Below are positions 41,573 through 49,582 of a stretch of 49,582 nt of DNA, in pieces. This stretch comes from DATKXO01 sp035528995 (GTDB lineage: Bacteria > Planctomycetota > Phycisphaerae > UBA1845): positions 1 through 49,582 of the forward strand of contig DATKXO010000288.1 of assembly GCA_035528995.1 (NCBI GenBank). The letters run 5' to 3'. The notes beneath the pieces are model-generated. The model was given only the letters and a program-made list of their open reading frames with translations. It had not been told where the DNA came from and did not search any database. The translations under genes and the position numbers were made by a program. Position 1 is the first letter of the stretch. Each line of letters starts with the position of its first letter.

Positions 41573-43300
41573 ATGCCATCGACTACCGACGCAAACGAAG
41601 GAGGCCAAACCACCGGCCAACGCGTCGGATTCTGGTTGGGGCTCGTTCTCTTCACCGTCCTGTTGCTCTGCCCCACCCCGGACAGCATGCGCCAGGCCGT
41701 TCGCGAGCACTTCGCTGCTGACCTGCCCGACAACGTCGCCTGTATCCTGAATGGCACCGAGTGGGCCGACGCTCCGGTCGATTCCGACGCCTACCGCAAC
41801 GCGCTGGACCGCGTCGTCGAGGACCGCGCCCGCGTCATGGTAATGGCCGCCGCGGTGACCGCCCTGGTCGCCTGCTGGTGGATCACGGTGGCCGTCCCTA
41901 TCCCGGTCACCTCGCTGCTGCCGTTGTTGCTTTTCCCGCTGGTCGGCGTCCTGCCGATCGGCAGTGCCGCCGCCCCGTACGCCAACAGCAACATCTTCCT
42001 CTTCATGGGCGGCTTCATAATCGCCCTCGCCATCGAGCGGTGGAACCTCCATCGCCGGATCGCCCTGCACATCGTGCGCCTGGTCGGCGGCAGCCGCCGG
42101 ACCATCGTGCTCGGATTCATGTTGGCCAGCGCCCTGCTGAGCATGTGGATCAGCAACACCGCCACGACGCTCATGATGCTGCCCATCGGCATGGCCATTG
42201 TCACGGCCGTGGCCGAGCTGATCGACGGCGGCAACCGCGCCGAGCACGCCAACTTCTCCGCCGCACTGATGCTGGGAATCGCCTACGCCGCCAGCGTCGG
42301 CGGCGTGGCCACGCCCATCGGCACGCCGCCCAACATCGCTTTCCAGGGGCAATTCGCCGAGATGTTCCCCGCCGCGCCCAGGATCAGCTTCGGCCAATGG
42401 ACGCTGGCCTACGTCCCGCTTGTGGTCGTGTTTCTACCGGTCGTGTGGCTCGTCCTGGTGCGGATTACCTGCCGGGTGAGCAGCGCCCGATTGCCGGTCG
42501 GCCGAGAGGTCGTGGCCAGGGACCTGCGGCGCCTGGGGCCTATCCGGGGGCCGGAACGCAAAGTCCTGATCATCTTCCTGTTGACCGCCGTGTTGTGGAT
42601 TACCCGCAGCATCCCATTCGGTGCTACGAACTACGGCTGGTCGGCCTGCCTGGAGCGCTGGCTGACCGCCGAAGGGCTGCTGCACTACCCCTTCCGCGCG
42701 GGCTTCATCAATGATGCCACCGTGGCCCTGGCCATGGCCGTCCTGCTCTTCGTGATCCCGGCGCGTCGCGAGGCATCAGGACACCGACAGTTCCTCATCG
42801 ACTGGAAAACCGCCCAGCGCCTGCCGTGGGGAATCCTGCTGCTCTTCGGCGGGGGCTTCGCCATCGCCGCCGCCTTCCGAGACAGCGGCCTGAGCTATTG
42901 GTGCGGAGTCGTCTTCGCCAACATCGGAATCAGCAACCCGCTCCTGGTCGTGCTCTGCACCTGCCTGTTGATGACCTTCCTGACCGAGATCACCAGCAAC
43001 ACGGCCACCACCCAGGTCATGCTGCCCATCCTGGCCCGGGTCAGCGTTACCATGGGCATTCACCCGCTGATGCTTATGCTGCCGGCCACGATCAGCGCCT
43101 CCTGCGCCTTCATGCTGCCCGTGGCCACGCCGCCGAACGCGATCGTCTTCGGCTCCGGCTGCATCCCCATGAGCCGAATGGTCCGCAGCGGAATCATCAT
43201 CAACTTCCTGGGTGTCATCCTGGTGACGGCCACCTTCTACCTCGTTGTCCGCCCGCTACTCGGTATCGACCTGACGACGGTGCCCGCCTGGGCACAGTGA
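41573..43300 (+). CDS. SLC13/DASS-family anion (dicarboxylate/sulfate) transporter
   Basis: 575 residues from the ATG at 41573. About eleven to twelve hydrophobic segments. The two sodium/substrate-binding repeats are clear: SNTATTLMMLPI with VATPIGTPPNIAF in the first half, and TSNTATTQVMLPIL with VATPPNAIVFGSG in the second. This matches sodium-coupled dicarboxylate or sulfate symporters of the DASS family. The extracellular-side insert after helix 1 (about 38-80) is longer than usual and contains one Cys. The exact substrate cannot be told. It stands alone between the PilZ and M64 genes. Confidence 0.9.
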   Translation: MPSTTDANEGGQTTGQRVGFWLGLVLFTVLLLCPTPDSMRQAVREHFAADLPDNVACILNGTEWADAPVDSDAYRNALDRVVEDRARVMVMAAAVTALVACWWITVAVPIPVTSLLPLLLFPLVGVLPIGSAAAPYANSNIFLFMGGFIIALAIERWNLHRRIALHIVRLVGGSRRTIVLGFMLASALLSMWISNTATTLMMLPIGMAIVTAVAELIDGGNRAEHANFSAALMLGIAYAASVGGVATPIGTPPNIAFQGQFAEMFPAAPRISFGQWTLAYVPLVVVFLPVVWLVLVRITCRVSSARLPVGREVVARDLRRLGPIRGPERKVLIIFLLTAVLWITRSIPFGATNYGWSACLERWLTAEGLLHYPFRAGFINDATVALAMAVLLFVIPARREASGHRQFLIDWKTAQRLPWGILLLFGGGFAIAAAFRDSGLSYWCGVVFANIGISNPLLVVLCTCLLMTFLTEITSNTATTQVMLPILARVSVTMGIHPLMLMLPATISASCAFMLPVATPPNAIVFGSGCIPMSRMVRSGIIINFLGVILVTATFYLVVRPLLGIDLTTVPAWAQ

Positions 43301-43611
43301 TCCGCACGCCGCAGTTCGGCACGCTGACCGGTGATCAGAGTTGGAGGTTTCTATCTCTTTGTAGAGATTCGCCCCATCCAACGCTGCCGTGTGCCGCCCT
43401 CCGGCATACGCCCGTTCCCGTTGCGTCCCCAACCCGCGCGTGCTCTTCGTCTCGCGCCCGGTTATACTGGGCGCCCGTCGGGGTCTTGGCGCGTAGACTC
43501 GCATCTGTGGACACGCGACCTGCCTGAAACAACGGAGGAGGAGGGGCGTCACCCCGTTGCGTCCCCTGACCTGACACCACGCAACCGGCACATCGAAAAG
43601 GAGGCACCAAG
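43301..43611. other. 311-bp upstream region of the M64 gene
   Basis: Holds no coding frame with a start signal. Near 43340-43385, TTGGA and TCCAA flank a small TCTC/GAGA pair, a weak hairpin that could end the transporter transcript. At the right end AAAAGGAGG lies eight bases before the M64 ATG, a strong ribosome binding site. Confidence 0.45.
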
Positions 43612-46600
43612 ATGAAGCTTGCCACACTGCTGTCACTGTTGACCGTATTGGCGCTTGGGGGATGGGCTCACGGTGTTCCACCGGAGCCGAACCAGCAACA
43701 GCCTCACAACCCCCAGCAGGCGCACGTCCAACCCGGAGCGCTTGACGGCTGCGCCATCGAGTGTGATCCGTCCAACCCCGAACATCGCAGGAAGTACGGC
43801 CTGGACGACCACCTGGCCCCGGGCCTCCGGGAGATCTTTCCGGTGACCACGGTCGTGGACAACGGCCCGGGCGCCAACCGCCTGGATGTCGTCTTCCTCG
43901 GTGACGGCTACACCGCGGCCGAGTTGGGCGGATACGCCGACGACGTCGACTACGTGCTGGTGGAGTTCTTCGTCGTCGAGCCCTTCGACGCCTACGAGCC
44001 CTATCTCAACATCCACCGCGTGGAAGTCGTCTCGAACGAGTCCGGCGTGGACGAGCCCGACCAGGGCATCTACGTGGACACCGCCCTGGACATGTCCTAC
44101 TCCATGACTACCAGGAATCTCAACATCAGCATCGGTAAGGCCACCGACGCGGCCGACAACGCGCCGGATTGGGACCAGATTCTGGCCATGGCCAACCATT
44201 CCCGCTGGGGTGGGTCGGGGTACTACTTCCAGGAGCTCGGCACCTTCCCCGGTAAGCATCTCGCGTCTTACCAGGTCGCGATTCACGAGTTCGGCCATTC
44301 CTTTGGCAACTTGGCCGACGAGTACGTGGAATACTACGGTGCCACCTATCCATTTGGAGAGCCCTGGGAGGCGAACGTCAGCACCTGGGACGCGGCCGCG
44401 CAGACCGCCCAGCAGCTCAAGTGGTACCGCTGGCTGGACCTGCCCGAAGTCGACACGTTCGAAGGGGCTCGGTATTACTCGTACGGCATCTACCGCCCGA
44501 CGATCAGTTCCACCATGCGCTCTTCCGGCCAGCCCTTCGGTCCGGTCAACGTCGAGCAGCTCGTCCGACTGATCTACCAGTCCGTCTCGCCGATCGACGA
44601 CGCGACGGCCCCCTCGACCGACCCCATGCTGGCCGGCTCCAGCTTCTTCGTCACGCCGATGCAGCCGGTCGACCACAGCCTCGACGTCCAGTGGTCCGTC
44701 GACGCCTCGCCGGTGCCCGGTGCCACCGGGACCAGCTTCACACCGGATTACGCCTCGCTCGACGACGGCATTCACACCGTCTCCGTGGAGGTCGTGGACA
44801 ACACCACGCGCGTGCGGGACGAGAACCTCCGGGCCAGCCTGATGACCGACACACGATCGTGGCCGGTGCAGGGCAGTTGGCCGGGCCTGCCGCTCGGCCT
44901 GGTGGCCACGGCCGGCCCCACCTCCGTTCAGCTCGATTGGGTGGACAACCCCGAACCGGACATCGCGTACTACAACGTCTACCGGGCAACGACCGCCGGC
45001 GGGTCTTACGCGTTCCTCGATACGGCGCTGCAAAGTGACTACGAGGACGATGCCGTCACCGCGGCCACGACGTATTACTACGTGGTTACGGCCTATGCCG
45101 CCGCCCACGAAAGCGGCTACAGCAACGAGGACTTCGGCACGCCCGGCGTCCCGCCGCCCTCCGCGCCGGCCAATTTCGCAGCGATCGCCGGTGACGCCGA
45201 GGCCTATCTCGATTGGGACGACAACCTCGAGCCCAACCTGGCCGGCTACAAGCTCTTCCGCTCGACGACCAGTGGCGGGCCGTACACCCAGCTCAACCAG
45301 ACGCTGCTCACCGTCAGCGACTACACCGACACCGCTCTGACCAACAACACCACCTACTACTACGTCGTCCTGGCCCGCGACACCGGCGGCAACGAGAGCG
45401 CCTACAGCGCCGAGACGTCGGTCATGCCGCTCGACCTGCCCCCGGCCGCCCCGACCAACCTGACCGCCGTTGCGGGTGAGAGGTCCGCCGACCTCGACTG
45501 GGACGACAACACCGAGTACGACTTCCACGACTATTGCATCTATCAGTCGCTGACCAGCGGCGGGCCCTACGAGGAGGTGGACTGCGATGACCCCAGCTAC
45601 TGGCCCATGCGCGGATTAACCGATGGCGTCACCTATTACTGGGTGGTGACCGCCAAGGACGCGACCGGCAACGAGAGCCCCTACAGCAACGAGGCGTCGG
45701 CCACCCCGCAGAACATGTATCCGCCGGACCCGCCCTCGGGACTCACCGCCGACCCGCTGTACCTCGCGGTTTTCCTCGACTGGGACGACAACGACGAGGT
45801 GGACCTGCTGGAGTACAGAATCTATCAGTCCCTGACCGCCGGCGGTCCCTACACCGAGGTCGATGCCGATGACGCCAGCGAATACCTCCTCTCCGGCCTG
45901 ACCGGCGGCGTTACCTATTACTTCGTCGTGACCGCCGTCGATATCGTCAACAACGAGAGCGGCTACAGCGAGGAGGCGTCGGCCACACCGACCGACGACC
46001 CGCCGCCGGCCGCCCCTACCGGCCTGACCGCGATCGAGGGCGACAGCTCCATATACCTCGACTGGGACGACAACACCGAGCCCGATCTGATGGAGTACCG
46101 GGTCTATCAGGCACATGTCAGTGGCGGGCCCTACACCGAGGTCGATAGCGACGACATCAGCGAGTACATGGTCGGCGGCTTGACCAACGGCCAGACCTAT
46201 TACTTCGTCGTCACGGCCGTGGACCTCGGCGGCTACGAGAGCCCCTACAGCAACCAGGTCTCGGGCCGTCCGCACGACAGCGTTCCGCCCGCCGCACCGA
46301 CCAATCTGGTCGCCTTCGCCCTCGAAGGTGGGGTCTTCCTGGATTGGGATGACAACACCGAGCCCGACCTCCAGGAGTACTTCGTCTACTGGTCGCTCAC
46401 CAGCGGCGGGCCGTACGACGAGCTCGACAGCGACAACGTCAGCGAGTGGCCCGTTTACGGCCTGACCAACGGAGTCACCTACTACTGGGTGATCGCCGCC
46501 GGCGACACCTCGAACAATCTCAGCCCCTACAGCGCAGAAGTGTCGGCCACGCCGGTCGTCGATCCGCCGCCCATCCCCCCGCGGAATCTCGCGGTCATGG

Positions 46601-48147
46601 GTGTCGACCCCGACTTGATCGGGCTTGAATGGACCGAGAACTTCGAGCCCGACGTCTCACACTACAACATCTATCGCGCGACGGTCTCCGGCGGCCCCTA
46701 TACGCTGGCCGGCACCAGCCCGTACGGAGAGTACGAGGACGGCATGCTCGATCCCGGCACGACGTACTACCACGTCGTCACCGCCGTGGACGCGTCACTC
46801 CAGGAGAGCGGCTACAGCAACGAGGTGTCGGCCACCACGCTGATGCCGCTGCTGCCGCCCACCAACGTGTCCGCGACCCCCGGCCTGACAACCATCACCG
46901 TAAGCTGGGACGACGTCTTTGACCCCCAAGTGGCAGGCTTTGGCGTCTATCGCGGCACGGCATCCGGCGGCCCCTACAGCTCAATCGGCAGCACCCAGTA
47001 CACCCACTTCGTCGACTACGCCGCCGTCGAGGGCACCACCTATTACTACGTCGTAACTTCCATCGCCAACGGGCAGGAGGAGAGTGGTTACAGCCAGGAG
47101 GCGTCGGCCATGATCGGCTGCAACACGCCGGCCGACTGTGACGACGGCGCCTATTGTAACGGAACGGAGGATTGCGTAAGCAACACCTGCGTCGCCGGCA
47201 CGCCGATCGACTGCGACGACGCCGTCGGCTGCACGGACGACTCCTGCAACGAAATCACCGACTCGTGCGACAACATCGCCAACGACGCGAACTGCGACAA
47301 CGGCCTGTTCTGCGACGGCGCCGAAACTTGTGATCCGGTGTTCGATTGCCTGGCCGGCACCGACCCGTGCCCCGGCCAATCCTGCGACGAGGGCGGCGAC
47401 TTCTGCTACGACCCCGGCTGCGACGACGACTACGTCTGCGAGCCGGGCGAGGACTGCATCACCTGCCCTAACGACTGCATCAGCGGCGGCGGCACGCCCG
47501 TCTGCGGCAACGGCGTCTGCGAGCCGAGCAGCGGCGAGGACTGCCTTTCTTGCCCGGCTGACTGCAACGGCAAACAGGGCGGGCTCCTCAAGAAGCAGTT
47601 CTGCTGCGGCGACGGAGACGGAACCAACCCCGTCGATTGCAGCGATTCCCGCTGCTCCGTCGAGGGCTTCGCCTGCGGCGATGCCCCACCGCCGTACTGC
47701 TGCGGCGACGGCACCTGCGAAGGGGCCGAGGATGAGATCAACTGCGCCCTGGACTGCGGCTGCACCACGCCCGCCGACTGCGACGACTTCGACGAGTGCA
47801 CGGTGGACGACTGCGTCGCCGGCGTGTGCCAGAACACACCGGTCGCGGACGACACGCCCTGCACCGGTGGCCTCTGCTGCGGCGGGACCTGCACGGCCCC
47901 GACATGTTCAAGCGATGCCGAGTGCAGCGACGCCGAGGCCTGCACCACCGATACCTGCGTGAACGCCGACACCTGCTCGGCCTTCTGCGACAACACCTGG
48001 CCGGCCTGCGGACCCGCCGACGGCTGCTGCGGTCCGGGCTGTGACGCCAGCGACCCCGACTGCGAAACCTGTGTGGCCAAGGGCGACGCCTGCACCCTGG
48101 ACAGCGAGTGCTGCTCCAACTGGTGCCACCGAGGAGCGTGCAAGTAG
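43612..48147 (+). CDS. Secreted M64-type metallopeptidase with eight FN3 domains and a Cys-rich tail
   Basis: 1511 residues. A signal peptide covers about 1-20. The peptidase domain (about 75-330) has DVVFLGDGYTAAE near 92-104 and the zinc motif HEFGHSFGNLADEY at 225-238 (His225, Glu226, His229), as in IgA-peptidase M64 proteins. A bacterial Ig-like segment lies at about 335-405. Eight FN3 domains of about 93 residues follow (426-1169), each with a DWDDN or similar start, SGGPYxxxD and TYYYVVTA strands. The tail (1170-1511) is Cys-rich, with ADCDDG, CGNGVCEPSSGEDCLSCP and similar disulphide motifs. No sorting signal or membrane anchor is visible. It is likely exported and may degrade or bind surface polymers or host-like proteins. 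Confidence 0.9.
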   Translation: MKLATLLSLLTVLALGGWAHGVPPEPNQQQPHNPQQAHVQPGALDGCAIECDPSNPEHRRKYGLDDHLAPGLREIFPVTTVVDNGPGANRLDVVFLGDGYTAAELGGYADDVDYVLVEFFVVEPFDAYEPYLNIHRVEVVSNESGVDEPDQGIYVDTALDMSYSMTTRNLNISIGKATDAADNAPDWDQILAMANHSRWGGSGYYFQELGTFPGKHLASYQVAIHEFGHSFGNLADEYVEYYGATYPFGEPWEANVSTWDAAAQTAQQLKWYRWLDLPEVDTFEGARYYSYGIYRPTISSTMRSSGQPFGPVNVEQLVRLIYQSVSPIDDATAPSTDPMLAGSSFFVTPMQPVDHSLDVQWSVDASPVPGATGTSFTPDYASLDDGIHTVSVEVVDNTTRVRDENLRASLMTDTRSWPVQGSWPGLPLGLVATAGPTSVQLDWVDNPEPDIAYYNVYRATTAGGSYAFLDTALQSDYEDDAVTAATTYYYVVTAYAAAHESGYSNEDFGTPGVPPPSAPANFAAIAGDAEAYLDWDDNLEPNLAGYKLFRSTTSGGPYTQLNQTLLTVSDYTDTALTNNTTYYYVVLARDTGGNESAYSAETSVMPLDLPPAAPTNLTAVAGERSADLDWDDNTEYDFHDYCIYQSLTSGGPYEEVDCDDPSYWPMRGLTDGVTYYWVVTAKDATGNESPYSNEASATPQNMYPPDPPSGLTADPLYLAVFLDWDDNDEVDLLEYRIYQSLTAGGPYTEVDADDASEYLLSGLTGGVTYYFVVTAVDIVNNESGYSEEASATPTDDPPPAAPTGLTAIEGDSSIYLDWDDNTEPDLMEYRVYQAHVSGGPYTEVDSDDISEYMVGGLTNGQTYYFVVTAVDLGGYESPYSNQVSGRPHDSVPPAAPTNLVAFALEGGVFLDWDDNTEPDLQEYFVYWSLTSGGPYDELDSDNVSEWPVYGLTNGVTYYWVIAAGDTSNNLSPYSAEVSATPVVDPPPIPPRNLAVMGVDPDLIGLEWTENFEPDVSHYNIYRATVSGGPYTLAGTSPYGEYEDGMLDPGTTYYHVVTAVDASLQESGYSNEVSATTLMPLLPPTNVSATPGLTTITVSWDDVFDPQVAGFGVYRGTASGGPYSSIGSTQYTHFVDYAAVEGTTYYYVVTSIANGQEESGYSQEASAMIGCNTPADCDDGAYCNGTEDCVSNTCVAGTPIDCDDAVGCTDDSCNEITDSCDNIANDANCDNGLFCDGAETCDPVFDCLAGTDPCPGQSCDEGGDFCYDPGCDDDYVCEPGEDCITCPNDCISGGGTPVCGNGVCEPSSGEDCLSCPADCNGKQGGLLKKQFCCGDGDGTNPVDCSDSRCSVEGFACGDAPPPYCCGDGTCEGAEDEINCALDCGCTTPADCDDFDECTVDDCVAGVCQNTPVADDTPCTGGLCCGGTCTAPTCSSDAECSDAEACTTDTCVNADTCSAFCDNTWPACGPADGCCGPGCDASDPDCETCVAKGDACTLDSECCSNWCHRGACK
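44887..47118 (+). repeat. Eight tandem FN3-coding repeats
   Basis: About 280 bp per unit inside the M64 gene. Copies 3 to 6 are closest, sharing stretches such as GACTGGGACGACAACACCGA at several positions; copies 1, 7 and 8 are more diverged. This points to recent internal duplication, with scope for length change by recombination. Confidence 0.85.
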
Positions 48148-48201
48148 GAGGTATCGGCGGAGAGTATCAACGGCAGTCGGCAGCCGGACTGCGATGACCA
48201 A

Positions 48202-48246
48202 AGGGGCCGGGACCTCGCTTCGGCGCGGCACCCGGCCCCTCTGTTT
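48202..48246 (+). terminator. Intrinsic terminator of the M64 gene
   Basis: Perfect 10-bp arms AGGGGCCGGG/CCCGGCCCCT around a 19-base loop that can pair further (CGC/GCG), followed by CTGTTTG. It lies 55 bp after the M64 stop and directly before the group II intron remnant. Confidence 0.75.
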
Positions 48247-48423
48247 GCCAGGCAGGTGATGGGTGTTGGAGGTGGAAGTCCTTTGCGGGCCGTGATGACC
48301 GGAACCGCCGGGGCAGGCCAGGGTGTCCGTGGCGAGGCGGAATCTGAAGGAAGTCGAAGCCCGAAACTCGGACCCGACGAACAGGAACCGGATACTAGGC
48401 CTGCTTGGCGGGGTAACCCGGCA

Positions 48424-48726
48424 ATGGACGGGGAGGGCCGGCAGTTGCGTTTGTTCGACGACGACGCACCGGCATCCCCGCGCCCCGGCGTAGGCGGCGA
48501 AGGCGGAACCGGACCTGCCGGGCACGAGGAGTCGCAAGCACCTGCGGCGTCGGGCCCAGCACGAGCCTTGACCGAGCGCCTTATGGAGGAGGTACGCCGG
48601 CGTGAGAACCTGAACCGGGCCCGTATGGCGGCGACCCCGGCGGCTCATGAGGCCATGCCGCCAGCTTGGTTCAGGGCTCAAGGTCTGATGTGCCTCGCCG
48701 ACCGGCACGCCGCGTTACAACACTGA
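48424..48726 (+). pseudogene. Group II intron reverse transcriptase/maturase, in-frame internally deleted
   Basis: About 100 codons from the ATG at 48424. The start RQLRLFDDDAP and then ALTERLMEEVRRRENLNRA match the N-terminus of intron-encoded proteins (the 'LMEEVxxRENLxxA' helix before RT block 0). The next residues, MAATPAAHEAMPPAWFRAQG and LMCLADRHAAL, look like the extreme C-terminus of such proteins (usual form: ...ALPNAYF--GL-SL-D...). All RT blocks, including YxDD, and most of the maturase X domain are gone, yet the frame is kept. It cannot reverse transcribe. Confidence 0.6.
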
Positions 48727-48733
48727 AGGAAAC

Positions 48734-48801
48734 CGCCGGATACGGTGAGTACGTCCGGTGCTGTGGGAGGACGGGGGCCGCCAGGCCCCCTCCTACCCGA
48801 T
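48734..48801 (+). ncRNA. Group II intron domains V and VI
   Basis: Domain V: lower stem CGCCGGA/TCCGGTG, upper stem TAC/GTA with loop GGTGA, and the expected two-base bulge CG on the 3' side (48752-48753). Domain VI: outer pairing GGG-AGGA with TCCT-CCC around an inner GGGGGCC/GGCCCCC helix, leaving a single bulged A at 48795, the likely branch point, six bases before the terminal AT (48800-48801). Confidence 0.6.
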
Positions 48802-48949
48802 CGTACGCTAACAGTCGGTTTCGTCGGGTGAAGACCGGCGAGGCTTGGCCAGGCGTCTGGAGCACGCCGGCATGCGGCGAGTACGGCGCGGGCTGCACCG
48901 AAGCTACGGCAGAACGACTCGTCGGCCCGCAGCCGGGCGGCCCGAGCGT

Positions 48950-49582
48950 TCAATAGAGTTCCGCGTCGTTGGGGTCCCAGCCGCTCAGGCGGGTCATCTT
49001 GTCCGGGTCCCACCGGGTGACGGTCCCGGCATGGGTGTCGGCGAACAGGATGTTGTGGGCCTTGCCGTGCGGCGGCTCGGCCACAATGGACGGGTCGCGC
49101 GCCGCTCTTTGCCACATGAAGCCGGACGGACTGGGCAGCACCACCCCCGCCCAGTCCTGCGTGGCGTTACCGGTGAACTGATCGGAAATGTCGGCCTCGT
49201 CGCTGTCCACCGGTTGGTTCCAGACGCGTGACAGCGATGTGACACGCACGTCGTACAGGGCGACCATCCTCCCCGGGTTGCGGACCGCGCTGAGCTGCAT
49301 CGGTGGAACGTACAGGCCCGCTAGCGGGTCTTCGTCGTCGCCGGGGTCGTCGGGATCGTCCGACGTCGGCGGGTGGATGTATCCGAACAGGGGCGCATTG
49401 AGGGCGTAACTGATCGAGCCCCGTGGTCGTGCGTCCGGACAGACCAGCACCTTCGGGAACTCGTCGGCTTTGGGCATCACACCGGATTTCACCACCAGCT
49501 TGTACAGCGCGCCTCTCTCCTCGCCCCAGGCCACCGGCCCGCCCCAGATCTGCGGCACGTACTCCTGGTTCCGGTCGGCGTA
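48950..49582 (-). CDS. Prepilin-like secreted protein (H-x9-D type), C-terminal part
   Basis: At least 210 residues are visible; the reading frame continues through the right edge (YADRNQEYVPQIWGG), so the N-terminus with any prepilin signal is outside the window. The segment HGKAHNILFADTHAGTVTRW near the C-terminus fits the 'H-x9-D-x-H' motif of the abundant planctomycete prepilin-like (DUF1559-type) proteins. A Pro/Asp-rich loop (PTSDDPDDPGDDEDP) and a single Cys in VLVCPDARP are seen. Probably an exported type II pseudopilin-like protein; role unknown. Confidence 0.65.
   Translation of the reverse strand, partial: YADRNQEYVPQIWGGPVAWGEERGALYKLVVKSGVMPKADEFPKVLVCPDARPRGSISYALNAPLFGYIHPPTSDDPDDPGDDEDPLAGLYVPPMQLSAVRNPGRMVALYDVRVTSLSRVWNQPVDSDEADISDQFTGNATQDWAGVVLPSPSGFMWQRAARDPSIVAEPPHGKAHNILFADTHAGTVTRWDPDKMTRLSGWDPNDAELY

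Larger units (their letters stand above)
48256..48801 (+). mobile_element. Internally deleted group II intron
   Basis: The left part (about 48264-48420) has the structured-RNA text typical of bacterial group II introns ahead of the maturase gene: GGTGGAAGTCC, GTCCGTGGCGAGGCGGAAT, CTGAAGGAAG, GAACAGGAACCGGATAC and TGGCGGGGTAACCCGGCAA. A short reverse-transcriptase remnant follows (48424-48726), and the right end has domain V and VI hairpins with a bulged A and a terminal AT. Total about 0.55 kb, against roughly 2 kb for a full element. The left boundary is uncertain; part of domain I may also be lost. Its position just behind a terminator hairpin is the known target preference of group IIC introns. 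Confidence 0.65.

Overview
The window is GC-rich bacterial DNA with dense, strongly biased coding. The content suggests a member of the Planctomycetota, possibly Phycisphaerae-like. The reasons are a prepilin-like protein with an H-x9-D motif at the right edge, a sucrose synthase beside a sucrose-phosphate synthase, a very large secreted protein with FN3 and Cys-rich domains, and many small orphan genes with good Shine-Dalgarno sites. This placement is inference; there is no rRNA or marker gene here to settle it.

Layout. 1-132 is the 5' end of an M16-type peptidase, divergent from aroA (363-1679). An orphan fliM follows (1952-2953). On the minus strand, 3008-4331 holds a secreted protein with two inhibitor-I9-like propeptide domains and, just downstream, a frameshifted and truncated subtilisin (S8) remnant. 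4995-10617 is a sucrose module: fructokinase, sucrose-phosphate synthase with a C-terminal HAD phosphatase, and sucrose synthase, the last two overlapping by 20 bp. 10859-14214 carries an S41 lipoprotein protease and two tandem LolA-like paralogues. A small hypothetical gene and an orphan soluble histidine kinase follow.

The centre (15645-34895, minus strand) is a complete 14-subunit nuo operon in the order A-B-C-D-E-F-G-H-I-J-K-L-M-N. It is interrupted between nuoE and nuoF by two unrelated genes: a polytopic GT-C-like membrane protein, which starts on a TTG directly abutting the nuoE stop, and an LtaS-type sulfatase fused to TPR repeats. Several junctions are 4-bp overlaps and several starts are TTG. 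Heptanucleotide tandem repeats lie in the nuoC-nuoD and nuoD-nuoE junctions. A good sigma70-type promoter lies upstream of nuoA, and a divergent one drives a sigma-region-2-like regulator (35216-36169).

The right part has dacB plus an EamA exporter (GTGA overlap), a tRNA-Asp with its own promoter and terminator, a set of small genes (GYD domain, two unknowns, an MGCCGG protein), a PilZ protein, an SLC13/DASS anion transporter, and a 1511-residue secreted M64 metallopeptidase with eight FN3 domains and a Cys-rich tail. Directly after its terminator sits what looks like a group II intron whose reverse transcriptase has been reduced in frame to about 100 codons, while the 3' domain V and VI structure is kept. 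The window ends in a partial prepilin-like gene.

Together the genes cover respiration (complex I), sucrose turnover, envelope work (DacB, sulfatase, secreted proteases) and signalling (FliM, PilZ, kinase, sigma-like protein).
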